Source: an uncultured Ruminococcus sp. (GTDB lineage: Bacteria; Bacillota; Clostridia; Oscillospirales; Acutalibacteraceae). From it: a stretch of DNA of 46,259 nt. Numbering within the stretch: the first letter of the stretch is position 1; every line of letters begins with the position of its first letter. The DNA lies in the NCBI GenBank assembly GCA_902785365.1, contig CACZYC010000014.1, positions 1 to 46,259 of the forward strand, written 5' to 3'. The notes under the pieces were generated by a model, which saw nothing but the letters and a program-made list of their open reading frames with translations, ran no database searches and was not told the origin of the DNA. The position numbers and the translations under genes are program-made. Positions 7,753-16,800 of this stretch are shown in pieces.

Positions 7753-8399
7753 CCGAACGAGAAAACGCCGTAAACCGAAATTTGGGATTAGTGCGGGCGT
7801 GCTGCAAACGTTTTAAAGACAGAGGAGTTGAGTACGACGACCTATACTCGGCGGGATGTCTCGGCCTTGTCAAAGCGGTGGACAATTTTGATACAAGCTA
7901 CGGCGTGAAGTTCTCCACCTATGCCGTTCCCGTGATACTCGGCGAAATCAAAAGGCTCTTTCGTGACGGGGGAGCGGTCAAGGTGAGCAGAAATCTCAAG
8001 GAACTGTCTTTGAAAATAAAAAAGTTTTCAATTGAATTTCAACTGAAAAACGGCCGTGAGCCGAGCATTACCGAGATTTCCGAGGGCTTGGGCGAAAGCG
8101 CGGAAAAGCTATGTGAAGCCCTCAACGCGAGCAGGCTTCCGCTCTCGCTTACCGCCGACAGCGATGACGACAGAGCGGTGGATATTCCGACCGAGGACAT
8201 CGCGGAAAAATTGACCGAAAAGCTCGCGCTCAGGGATGTTATAAAAACGCTGAACAGCAACGACAGAAAAATCATAGAGTTGAGGTATTACAAGCATATG
8301 ACGCAGACCAAAACCGCCGAAAGGCTGGGTATGACTCAGGTGCAGATAAGCCGCCGCGAGAAGAAAATACTCAACGAGTTAAGACTGAAACTGGGATAA
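7749..8399 (+). CDS. sigF: Sporulation sigma factor F
   Basis: A 216-residue sigma-70-family factor lacking region 1.1. Region 2 shows YDDLYSAGCLGLVKAVDNFD and FSTYAVPVILGEIKR; region 4 ends with an HTH (TQTKTAERLGMTQVQISRRE). It is shorter than the Bacillus protein (about 255). The paralog sigma-G is very similar, but position immediately after spoIIAA-spoIIAB identifies sigma-F, the first forespore sigma factor. Its presence implies endospore formation or recent ancestry of it. Confidence 0.92.
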   Translation: MTERENAVNRNLGLVRACCKRFKDRGVEYDDLYSAGCLGLVKAVDNFDTSYGVKFSTYAVPVILGEIKRLFRDGGAVKVSRNLKELSLKIKKFSIEFQLKNGREPSITEISEGLGESAEKLCEALNASRLPLSLTADSDDDRAVDIPTEDIAEKLTEKLALRDVIKTLNSNDRKIIELRYYKHMTQTKTAERLGMTQVQISRREKKILNELRLKLG

Positions 8400-8424
8400 T
8401 CTGACTTTTAAATAAATCTCCAAA

Positions 8425-8461
8425 CAACAGAGCCATTGCTATAATAGCAGTGGCTCTGTTG
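8425..8461 (+). terminator. Long hairpin after sigF, without a T tract
   Basis: A perfect 16-bp stem CAACAGAGCCATTGCT/AGCAGTGGCTCTGTTG (one G-U) around ATAAT. The following bases TCAGTTCTGC lack a T run, so termination may be weak or the hairpin may protect the mRNA end. Confidence 0.6.
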
Positions 8462-8494
8462 TCAGTTCTGCAGAAATTTTGATAGTTGGATAAT

Positions 8495-8661
8495 GCCCTC
8501 CCTTGGGGGAGGGTGGGCTTTTTGCCGTCTTGTCCGGCAAAAAGGTCGGGAGAGGGTCAACTTTAGAAATGCTCGTTTCATCAAACGTTAGCTTTAAATC
8601 TTTTATCAAGTGGACCCTCTTCAGTCAGCGCAAGCGCTGACAGCTTCCCCCAAGGGAAGCC
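8495..8661. mobile_element. MITE-like element, family 1, copy 2 (short)
   Basis: A 167-base element with the same left end as copy 1 (GCCCTCCCTTGGGGGAGGGT) and a matching inverted right end (CAGCTTCCCCCAAGGGAAGC). The inner GGGAGAGGGTC/GACCCTCTTC pair is kept but the AAAGTCGG core of copies 1 and 3 is absent, so this is an internal deletion form. An extra stem (CAGCGCAAGCGCTG) lies near its right end. Confidence 0.7.
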
Positions 8662-8670
8662 TTCTTTTTC

Positions 8671-8701
8671 ACTGATCACTGATTACTGACTACTGACTAC
8701 T
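8671..8701 (-). repeat. Heptamer array at the metA stop codon
   Basis: On the minus strand: TAGTAGTCAGTAGTCAGTAA followed by TCAGTGATCAGTG, four 7-base units. It begins three bases after the metA stop, in the sense of metA. Together with the 8495-8661 element it fills the sigF-metA convergent gap (8400-8704). Confidence 0.75.
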
Positions 8702-8704
8702 AAA

Positions 8705-9649
8705 TCAATCCTGCTCCTCGTACATTTTCTTGAGGTCCTCGAGGTCGTACGGCGTCTGTTGATATACATAATAGTTGAGCCAGTTTGAGAACAAAAGGCT
8801 CGCGCTGCTGCGCCATGTCATCGGAGGAACTCTTGTAGGGTCATCGTTCGGGAAATAGTTTTCGGGAACTTTGATGTCAAGTCCCTTGTTGATGTCGCGG
8901 AAATACTCGTTGGCGAGTGTTTCACGGTCGTATTCGGCGTGACCGAGCACATAAAAGGCTCTCCCGTTTTTCTTTCCGATTATGGAAACTCCCGCTTTAT
9001 CGCTCTTGGCGAGGATTTCAAGCTTGGGGTTCTCGTAGTTATAAACATCCTCCTCGACAACGCCCGTGTATCGTGAGTGAGGCAGATAAAATTTATCGTC
9101 AAAGCCTCTGAGCAGCGGGTGGAGAGGGTTGAGAATGTTGTGTTCAAAGATACCCGAGAGCTTTTCCTTGAATTCATATTTGCGGATGCCGTAACGGTGA
9201 TACAGTCCCGCCTGAGCGCCCCAACAGATATGGAGCACGGAGTAGACGTTTTTCTTTGACCAGTCCAGAATCTCGCACAACTCATCCCAGTAGTCAACTT
9301 CCTCAAAGTCGAGCTGTTCCACAGGAGCGCCTGTGATAATCATTCCGTCAAATTTTTGCGACTTGATTTCATCGAAGGTTTTATAGAAGGTGGTAAGATG
9401 CCGACGCGAGGTGTTTTTGGACTTGTGAGTAGCCATCTGTAAAAGCTCAATGTCAACTTGAAGCGGGCTGTTGCCGAGCAGCCTGAGAAGCTGAGTTTCG
9501 GTAACAACCTTTGTGGGCATAAGGTTGAGTATAACAATTTTCAGCGGACGAATGTCCTGCGCCATAGCGCGCTCCTCGGGCATAACGAAAATGTTTTCGC
9601 CCTCGAGAATCTTTATGGCGGGCAGGTTTGTCTGTACTTTAATCGGCAT
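8705..9649 (-). CDS. metA: Homoserine O-acetyltransferase (MetA family)
   Basis: A 314-residue MetA-family enzyme for the first step of methionine synthesis from homoserine. The catalytic Cys is at 142 (HICWGAQAG), with His237 and Glu239 in GHAEYD. Residue 111 is Glu (GAPVEQLDF); in this family Glu here favours acetyl-CoA and Gly succinyl-CoA, so the acetyl donor is inferred. The frame continues upstream to 9721, but GGAGGTG lies just before the ATG at 9649 and the extra part lies within a MITE end. The promoter must be inside or beyond that element. Confidence 0.92.
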   Translation of the reverse strand: MPIKVQTNLPAIKILEGENIFVMPEERAMAQDIRPLKIVILNLMPTKVVTETQLLRLLGNSPLQVDIELLQMATHKSKNTSRRHLTTFYKTFDEIKSQKFDGMIITGAPVEQLDFEEVDYWDELCEILDWSKKNVYSVLHICWGAQAGLYHRYGIRKYEFKEKLSGIFEHNILNPLHPLLRGFDDKFYLPHSRYTGVVEEDVYNYENPKLEILAKSDKAGVSIIGKKNGRAFYVLGHAEYDRETLANEYFRDINKGLDIKVPENYFPNDDPTRVPPMTWRSSASLLFSNWLNYYVYQQTPYDLEDLKKMYEEQD

Positions 9650-9669
9650 AGTTACACCTCCTTTTCTTT

Positions 9670-9972
9670 GCCCTCCCTTGGGAAATTCCCCTGCTAGGGG
9701 AAATGTCCGCGGAGCGGACAAAAGGGTTGCCGTCTCCTGCTAAGGAAAGGGTGGCACGCCGTAGGCGTGACGGGAGAGGGTCCACTTGTTTATAAGAGTT
9801 CCTATCTCACGTTTTTCTAAATACTGGAATATGATTTGAACAAAGTCGGATTAAAACAAAAGTCGGTGCACTTAACTATCAATATTACTATGATACTAGC
9901 TAACGCCGACCCTCATCCGCCAGAGTCATTCTCTGCGAGAACGCCTATGACACCTTCCCCCCGGGGGAAGGC
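9670..9972. mobile_element. MITE-like element, family 1, copy 3 (long)
   Basis: A 303-base element occupying nearly the whole proS-metA gap. Left end GCCCTCCCTTGGGAAATTCC, right end CACCTTCCCCCCGGGGGAAGG, inner GGGAGAGGGTCC/GACCCTCATCC. It shares the core CAAAGTCGGAT...ACAAAAGTCGGT with copy 1. Its left arm carries additional small stems (AATTCCCCTGCTAGGGGAA; TGTCCGCGGAGCGGACA; CACGCCGTAGGCGTG). No ORF of its own. Confidence 0.75.
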
Positions 9973-9984
9973 AAATAGGTAGAA

Positions 9985-11424
9985 TTAGTACTGTTTTCCC
10001 CAGTAAACCATATGTTTAGCGGGCTTGCCGCAGCATACGCAGGTGTCCGCGAGGTGTTCCTCTTTAAACGGGATACAACGGCTCTTTACGCCGCCTGTTT
10101 CCTCTTTGAGCTTGTCCTCGCAGGCGCTGTCGCCGCACCACATAGCTTTGATGAATCCGCCCTGCTCTTTGCCGAGCTCAATGAACTGTTCATAGGTTGT
10201 GGCGACGTGTGTCTTTTCTTTCATATTTTCAAGCGCTTTCTCGTACATAGCGTCGTGCACGTCCTGAAGCGCTTTTTCTATTGTTTCCTCGAGCTTGTCA
10301 ATCGGAGTAAAAATCTTCTCGCGGTTATCGCGGCGAACTACTACGCACTGACCTTTCTCGATGTCCTTGGGGCCGATTTCCACTCTCACGGGAACGCCCT
10401 TCATCTCGTACTCGGAGAACTTCCAGCCGGGAGCGTGGTCGCTGTCGTCGAGCTTAACTCTGAATTTATCCTTGAGGGTGTCTCTGAGCTCGCCCGCCTT
10501 TTCGAGCACGCCTTCCTTGTGCATGGCGATAGGCAGGATTACTACTTGAATCGGGCTGATTCTCGGCGGAAGAACAAGTCCGTCGTCGTCGCCGTGAACC
10601 ATAATGATAGCGCCGATCATTCTTGTGGATACTCCCCAGGATGTCTGGTGAGGATAGTGGAGCTTGTTGTCGCGTCCCTGGAATTTTATGTCAAAGCTCT
10701 TGGCAAAGCCGTCGCCGAAGTAGTGGGATGTGCCGCCCTGGAGCGCAACGCCGTTGTGCATCATAGGCTCGATTGTGTATGTAGCCTCGGCGCCCGCGAA
10801 GCGTTCCTTCTCGGTCTTTTCGCCTACAACGGCGGGAATAGCGAGAGTCTCGCGGTAGAAGTCCTCGTAAACCTTCAGCATACGCAGGGTTTCTTCCTTG
10901 GCTTCCTCGGGAGTTTCGTGCAGGGTGTGTCCCTCCTGCCACAAAAACTCGGAGTTTCTGAGGAACGGACGTGTGGTCTTTTCCCATCTTACCACGGAGC
11001 ACCACTGATTATAGAGCTTGGGTAAATCGCGGTAGGTTTCTACTACTTTTTTATAATGCTCGCAGAACAGCGTCTCGGATGTGGGGCGAACGGCAAGGCG
11101 TTCGGTCAGCTTTTCGCTGCCGCCTGTTGTTACCCACGCGCACTCGGGAGCGAAGCCCTCAACGTGGTCTTTTTCTTTCTGAAGCAGGCTTTCGGGAATA
11201 AACATCGGCATATACACGTTCTCGACGCCTGTTTCCTTAAAGCGTCTGTCCATATCCGCCTGAATGTTCTCCCAGATAGCATAGCCGTAGGGGCGGAATA
11301 CCATACATCCCTTTACGCTGGAATAGTCAATGAGTTCCGCTTTTTTTACTATATCGGTATACCATTTTGCAAAATCCTCGTCGCGGCCTGTAATCGCCTC
11401 GACCATCTTTTTATTGTTAGCCAT
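9985..11424 (-). CDS. proS: Prolyl-tRNA synthetase, archaeal/eukaryal type
   Basis: A 479-residue class II synthetase of the ProS type 3 clade. Motif 2 region ([23 protein letters not shown] near 147-169) and motif 3 lie in the catalytic core, then the anticodon domain, and a C-terminal zinc domain with [14 protein letters not shown] and CVCCGKPAK, ending in the typical terminal Tyr. No bacterial-type editing insertion is present, as expected for this length. The start at 11424 follows GGAGGAAAAA; a frame extension to 11445 has no ribosome site. Divergent from cysK. Confidence 0.94.
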   Translation of the reverse strand: MANNKKMVEAITGRDEDFAKWYTDIVKKAELIDYSSVKGCMVFRPYGYAIWENIQADMDRRFKETGVENVYMPMFIPESLLQKEKDHVEGFAPECAWVTTGGSEKLTERLAVRPTSETLFCEHYKKVVETYRDLPKLYNQWCSVVRWEKTTRPFLRNSEFLWQEGHTLHETPEEAKEETLRMLKVYEDFYRETLAIPAVVGEKTEKERFAGAEATYTIEPMMHNGVALQGGTSHYFGDGFAKSFDIKFQGRDNKLHYPHQTSWGVSTRMIGAIIMVHGDDDGLVLPPRISPIQVVILPIAMHKEGVLEKAGELRDTLKDKFRVKLDDSDHAPGWKFSEYEMKGVPVRVEIGPKDIEKGQCVVVRRDNREKIFTPIDKLEETIEKALQDVHDAMYEKALENMKEKTHVATTYEQFIELGKEQGGFIKAMWCGDSACEDKLKEETGGVKSRCIPFKEEHLADTCVCCGKPAKHMVYWGKQY

Positions 11425-11461
11425 TTTTTCCTCCGCAATTACCATAAATTATAACATTCCT

Positions 11462-11490
11462 ATTATACAAAATTCAAAAGAGAATTTCAA
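11462..11490 (-). promoter_or_regulatory. Sigma-A promoter for proS
   Basis: On the minus strand TTGAAA (11490-11485), a 17-base spacer and a perfect TATAAT (11467-11462). The leader to the ATG would be only about 30 bases, too short for a T-box. Confidence 0.8.
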
Positions 11491-11495
11491 CCCTG

Positions 11496-11548
11496 ATTTC
11501 ATTTATTGATGATGTTGACGTCATTTCATTTATTGATGATGTTGACGT
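11496..11548 (+). repeat. 26-bp tandem direct repeat carrying the cysK -35 box
   Basis: Two exact copies of a 26-base unit (starting ATTTCATTTATTGATGATG and ending TTGACGT) with a 27-base period. The second copy supplies the -35 of the cysK promoter; the first places an identical TTGACG 27 bases upstream. Confidence 0.85.
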
Positions 11549-11570
11549 AAGTTCACAAAAACGTTATAAT
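11542..11570 (+). promoter_or_regulatory. Near-consensus sigma-A promoter for cysK
   Basis: TTGACG (11542-11547), 17-base spacer, TATAAT (11565-11570). It is the strongest-looking promoter in this part of the window and lies 28 bases before the start codon. Confidence 0.85.
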
Positions 11571-11598
11571 ATAAGATAACAATATTAAAAGGGGCAGT

Positions 11599-12531
11599 AT
11601 GATGATTTATAATAATGTTCTGGAGGCGGTCGGACAAACGCCGCTCATCAGACTTAACAAAATAGTTCCCGACGACAGCGCCGAGATTCTGGTGAAGTTC
11701 GAGGGTCTCAATGTCGGCGGTTCAATAAAAACCCGCACGGCGCTCAATATGATTGAGCAGGCGGAAAAAGAGGGAAAAATCAACAGGGACACCATAATCG
11801 TTGAGCCCACAAGCGGCAATCAGGGAATAGGGCTTGCGCTTGTCGGAGCAGTCAAGGGCTATCGTACAATCATCATTATGCCCGATTCAGTAAGCGAAGA
11901 ACGCCGCAAGCTTATAAGGCACTACGGCGCCGAGGTAAAGCTCATCCACGACGCGGGCGATATCGGCGCGTGTATCGACGAATGTGTCCGGACAGCTCTC
12001 AGAATGAAACAAAAGGATTCGAGAGTTTTTGTCCCACAGCAGTTTGAGAACATAAACAATGTAATGGCGCACAAAAAATATACCGCCCTCGAGATTATGC
12101 AGCAGGCCGCAAAGCCCATTCACGGGTTCTGCTCGGGCATAGGTACGGGCGGCACCATCACGGGTATGGGCGAGGTGTTTAAGGCGCAGTATCCCGACAT
12201 CGAAATCTGGGCTGTTGAACCCGAGAACGCCGCTATTCTGGCGGGCGGTACAATAGGCACACACCTGCAGATGGGTATCGGCGACGGAATAATCCCCGAT
12301 ATACTTAACCGAGATATTTACAACGAAATATATGTTGTCACCGACGACGAGGCGCTCGCTACAGCCAAAAGGCTCGCCCGCGAGGAAGGCTTGATGTGCG
12401 GTATTTCGGCGGGCACAAATGTTGCCGCCGCGCTCAAACTTGCCGAAAAGCTGGGCAAGGGCAAAACAGTTGTCACAATACTTCCCGACACAGCGGAGAG
12501 ATATTTCTCGACGCCGCTGTTCGGGGAATAA
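11599..12531 (+). CDS. cysK: Cysteine synthase family PLP enzyme
   Basis: A 310-residue fold-type II PLP enzyme that normally makes cysteine from O-acetylserine and sulfide. The PLP lysine lies in GGSIKTRTA (near residues 40-48) and the phosphate-binding loop in GIGTGGTITG (near 180). Two positions differ from the common CysK pattern: KTR rather than KDR after the lysine, and TSGNQG rather than TSGNTG in the substrate loop. I recall this variant in other Clostridia, so it is probably a clade feature, but donor specificity may differ. ATG pair at 11599/11602 after AAAAGGGG. Confidence 0.88.
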   Translation: MMIYNNVLEAVGQTPLIRLNKIVPDDSAEILVKFEGLNVGGSIKTRTALNMIEQAEKEGKINRDTIIVEPTSGNQGIGLALVGAVKGYRTIIIMPDSVSEERRKLIRHYGAEVKLIHDAGDIGACIDECVRTALRMKQKDSRVFVPQQFENINNVMAHKKYTALEIMQQAAKPIHGFCSGIGTGGTITGMGEVFKAQYPDIEIWAVEPENAAILAGGTIGTHLQMGIGDGIIPDILNRDIYNEIYVVTDDEALATAKRLAREEGLMCGISAGTNVAAALKLAEKLGKGKTVVTILPDTAERYFSTPLFGE

Positions 12532-12532
12532 T

Positions 12533-12567
12533 TCAGTGGTCAGTGCTCAGTGATCAGTGGTCAGTGA
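12533..12567 (+). repeat. Heptamer array at the cysK stop codon
   Basis: Five perfect units: TCAGTGG, TCAGTGC, TCAGTGA, TCAGTGG, TCAGTGA, starting one base after the cysK stop. It is followed by a GC hairpin (GGCGGGCTCTGCCCGC) and ACCCGTTTTATAGC, a tail also found after the array at 25964. Confidence 0.85.
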
Positions 12568-12643
12568 ATGGCGGGCTCTGCCCGCACCCGTTTTATAGCA
12601 TTTAAAAGATGTTATTCGCAATTTCTAACTAGGAGATATTTTT

Positions 12644-13846
12644 ATGAAACTCGAACCGATTATCATTTCGTTGCTCGACACAGACCTTTACAAATTCAAT
12701 ATGGATCAGGTGATTTTCCACAAGCACACCGATTTAAGCGGAGAGTATTACTTCAAGTGTCGAAACGAAAACATTGTTTTCACCGAAGAAATGCTCGACG
12801 AAATCAACGGTCAGATTGACCACCTCTGCTCCTTGAGATTCACTCACAAGGAGCTGGACTACCTGCGTTCAATTCGTTTTATCAAGTCCGACTATGTTGA
12901 ATTTCTGAGATTGTGGAGACCTATACGCGAGTATGTCAGCGTAAGCCTTTCGGACGAGGGCGAGCTCTCTATAATGGTCAAAGGCCCGCTGTTCTCCGCT
13001 ATGCAGTTTGAGATTTATCTGCTTGAAATCGTCAACGAGGTTTACTTCAGATTGCAGTACGACTATGACGAACTGCTCAAATCCGCGGAGGAAAAACTCA
13101 GCAAAAAAATTGAAGATTTCAAAAGCGGAAAATATACATTCAAGTTTGCCGAGTTCGGCAGCCGCCGCAGACTTTCCAGAGAGTGGGAAGGCGAGGTTAT
13201 CAAGCGTTTCATTGACGAAACCGATAACTGTGTCGGCACCTCCAACGTGTATTTCGCTATGAAATATAACATAACTCCCATCGGTACATACGCTCACGAG
13301 TTTGTGCAGATGTATCAGGGTATCGACAAGATTCCGCTGGCGTTTACAAACTATTACGCTATGAAAGACTGGTACGAGGAGTACAACGGCGATAACGGTA
13401 CCGCTCTGACCGATACAATTACGACCGATTTATTCCTGCTGGATTTCAACCGTTCAATGGTCAACAACTATTCGGGCGTGCGTCACGACAGCGGCGATCC
13501 GTACGAGTGGGGCGAAAAGATTATCGCCCACTACAAAAAATACGGTGTTGACCCGATGTGGAAACAGCTCCTGTTCAGCGACAGCCTTGACTTTGACAGG
13601 GCGCAGGAGCTCTACAACTACTTCAAGGATAGGACAAAAGTAAGCTTCGGTATCGGCACGTTCTGTTCCAACGATACTTTTGCCGAACCGCTGAATATTG
13701 TAATCAAGCTGCAATACGTCAACGGCAGACCTGTGGCTAAGCTCTCCGACACAACGGGCAAGTCTATGTGTATGGATGAAAGCTATCTGGAGTACTTGAA
13801 AGCGTCGGTCGATTTCAGAATAAACAGGGTATTAATGGGGGATTAG
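12644..13846 (+). CDS. pncB: Nicotinate phosphoribosyltransferase
   Basis: A 400-residue enzyme of NAD salvage joining nicotinate and PRPP at the expense of ATP. Seen are the N-terminal LLDTDLYKFNM, the EFGSRRR motif near residue 171-177, GTSNVYFAMKY near 197, the region of the phosphorylated histidine (GTYAHEFVQMYQ near 212) and VRHDSGDPYEWG near 284. Length and motif order match the bacterial PncB type. AGGAG precedes the ATG by 9 bases. Only two bases separate its stop from the galactanase start, so the two are probably co-transcribed. Confidence 0.93.
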   Translation: MKLEPIIISLLDTDLYKFNMDQVIFHKHTDLSGEYYFKCRNENIVFTEEMLDEINGQIDHLCSLRFTHKELDYLRSIRFIKSDYVEFLRLWRPIREYVSVSLSDEGELSIMVKGPLFSAMQFEIYLLEIVNEVYFRLQYDYDELLKSAEEKLSKKIEDFKSGKYTFKFAEFGSRRRLSREWEGEVIKRFIDETDNCVGTSNVYFAMKYNITPIGTYAHEFVQMYQGIDKIPLAFTNYYAMKDWYEEYNGDNGTALTDTITTDLFLLDFNRSMVNNYSGVRHDSGDPYEWGEKIIAHYKKYGVDPMWKQLLFSDSLDFDRAQELYNYFKDRTKVSFGIGTFCSNDTFAEPLNIVIKLQYVNGRPVAKLSDTTGKSMCMDESYLEYLKASVDFRINRVLMGD

Positions 13847-13848
13847 TC

Positions 13849-16800
13849 ATGAGAAAAAGTATAGGAAAAATAACCGCGCTGCTGTTGTCGGTTCTGCTGG
13901 TTTTCAGCGCGTGTGTAACATTCAGCGCCGAGGACGGAGCAACATCGGGCGGAGATGTCACAGTAGACAAAATCGAGTTTAAAAATTCAGGTTTTATCAA
14001 GGGAATGGATGTTTCGTCGGTAATTGCTCTTGAAAATTCGGGGGTAAAATATAAAAACGAAAACGGCGAAGAAGAGGATTTATTTAAAATTCTCAGCGAC
14101 AACGGTGTAAACTATATCCGAGTTCGCGTATGGAACAACCCTTATGATGAAAACAACAACGGCTACGGCGGAGGTAACTGCGACGTCAAAACTGCCGCCG
14201 CAATCGGCGCGCGCGCCGCGCAATACGGAATGAAGCTTCTGGTTGATTTCCATTATTCAGACTTCTGGGCAGACCCGTCAAAGCAGATAGCTCCCAAGGC
14301 GTGGGCGGAGATGAATCTTGAACAGAAGGCGGAGGCTTTGAGCGGCTTTACCGCTTCGTCGCTCACGACAATAAAAGACGCGGGCGCCGATATAGGTATG
14401 GTTCAGATCGGCAACGAAACCAACAACGGTATCGCGGGCGAAAGCACGTTTATGAATATGGCGACGCTGCTCAACGCGGGCGCGAAGGCTGTCAGAGATT
14501 TTGACCAAAATATTCGCGTAGCCCTCCACTTTACGGATATTCAGAATGTTGACGCGTTTGAATGGAACGCGAGCGCGCTTGAGGTAAACGAGGTTGATTA
14601 CGACGTTTTCGCCGTTTCGTATTATCCGTGCTGGCACGGCAGCCTTTTCAACCTTACAAATGAACTTAATAAAATAGCAAAAACATACGGCAAGGAAGTT
14701 ATGGTTGCCGAGACCTCTTATCCCTACACTCTCAGCGACTCCGACGGACACGCCAATACCATAAGCGACGGCAATCTCAACACGGGCGATAATATGAACT
14801 GGGAGTTCAGCGCTCAGGGACAGGCGAGTGAAGTTCACGACGTTATGAACGCTGTCAATGAAGTCGAAAACGGCAAAGGCATCGGCGTGTTCTACTGGGA
14901 AGGCGCGTGGATTACCGTAGGCGACACCACCGCTCTCTCGGGAGATGAATATAATACTCAGCTCGGCAAAAACAAAGAGATCTGGGAGCAGTTCGGCTCG
15001 GGCTGGGCTTCCAGCTATTCCGTAAACTACGCTTCAACCACGGCTATGGCGGAATTCGGCGGATGCGCCGTTGATAACCAGGCGTTTTTTGACCCATCGG
15101 GCAAGGCGCTGCCCTCGCTCAAGGTGTTCAACCTTGTGAGTGAGAGTGAACAGGAAACCACCGAGCCTGATTCCTCATCCGAGGTTACTCAGTCCACCGA
15201 CGCAAGCGAAAGCACGGATACAACCGCCGCAACAGAGTCAAGCGACGTTACAGAGAATACCGACTCAACCGAAACCACAGGAAGCACCGAGCCCACAGAA
15301 ACAAGCTCGGAAGTTACCGTACCGACAAATCCGACCGAGACATCCACTTCCGATATAACAGAGCCTACCGTATGGAAAGAGCCCAGGCTCAAGACAACAA
15401 GCGCTACCCTTAAGGCGGGGCAGACGAGCCAGATTACAGTTATTAACAGCAACAACGCTGAAATTACATATAAGTGTTACAATACAAACGCCGCGATTGT
15501 TGACAAGAACGGTCTTGTTACCGCGCTCAAAACAGGTTCAACTAAAATCGTTGTATATGTAGGCAACAAAACTAAGCTGATCTTCAATATTACCGTTACT
15601 TCGAGCCCGTCAATTAAAGTGAACAACAGCAAGTTCAAAAAAGCTGCTGTATACAGCGTTAAAAAAGGGAAAAATATCACCGTAAAGATTACGGGCAAGG
15701 GCAAGGCTGTTAACAACAAATACTCCAGTACAAACGCCAAGGTTGCGAAGGTTACTTCGAAAGTTTCCGCGACAACAGTAAAAATCAAAGGTCTCAAAAA
15801 AGGTTCCGCAACCGTAAAAATTAAGGTTAACGGAGTATTGTTCGCAATCAAGGTGAAGGTCATCACATATGTGCCTTATTACCTCGACAAAATGGAAGTC
15901 GGCAGCCGCCAGGACGACGGCAGTATCCTGTTCAAGGTACAGAAATCCGCCGCGCTTAACGGCAGAGCCTTGAGCAAGCTTGTGGAGGGCAACGCGAAGC
16001 GAAAGATTGTCCTGCCTAAAAAGAAGATAAACATTGAGCGTGTTCTTCATGTCGGCAACAACAAGACGATTATCGCCACAGGCGCGACTGTATTCCAGAC
16101 TAAACGCAAAACACCTATAATTCTGAACGACTGCAAGAAAATTAACTACAATTCGCTCAAAAACCTTACAATAGACGGAGGTACATGGCAGATTAAAGAT
16201 AACGCCAAGGCAAAATCCAAAAAAAAGGACGCTACCATCACATTCCGCTTCGCTCACGCGCAGAATATTAAGATTAAAAACGCGCGCGTCGACACAAACT
16301 ATGTTTGTCACGCGATTGAGCTGATTGCCTGCAAGAACGTAACAATTTATAACTGCAAGCTTGAGGCGAAGGGCAAAATCAGGAACGATAAGGAGGCGGA
16401 AGCTCTCCAGATTGATATCGCGACGGCGGACAATGCTCCGACTCTCAAAAAGTTAGGCAAGAAATTTATTAACGGACAGACTTGCAAGAACATTACCGTT
16501 GAGAAGTGTGTTGCTAAAAACGCCAGAGGAATCAGCACTAACAAGGATGATAAATGGTCCAGCAAGCACCACTCTAATGTAAAGATTATCGGCTGTACCT
16601 TAAAGGGTATGGTGACAGAGGCGCTCTGCCTGCATAATGTTATGGGCGTTACCGTAAAGAATAACAAGACTTATTCATACGGCAGCGACAGCCGTAACAG
16701 CGGCTGCATATTTGAGAGCTGCGGCAAAAACAGCCAGACCGTAAAATACAAAAATTTATTCAGCGGAAACACATTCAAGGGCGGCAACCACGGGTTGTAT

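Noticed and set aside
10012..11025. 337-codon plus-strand open frame
   Set aside because: It lies wholly antisense to proS, whose motifs are complete. The composition is that of a shadow frame and there is no ribosome site.
11425..11461. T-box or other amino-acid riboswitch before proS or metG
   Set aside because: Both leaders are about 30 bases, too short; no AGGGTGG-like T-box core was seen. No S-box was recognised before metA either.
12396..12605. Frame containing QWSVLSDQWSV
   Set aside because: The peptide repeat is only the translation of the heptamer array; the frame overlaps cysK out of phase.
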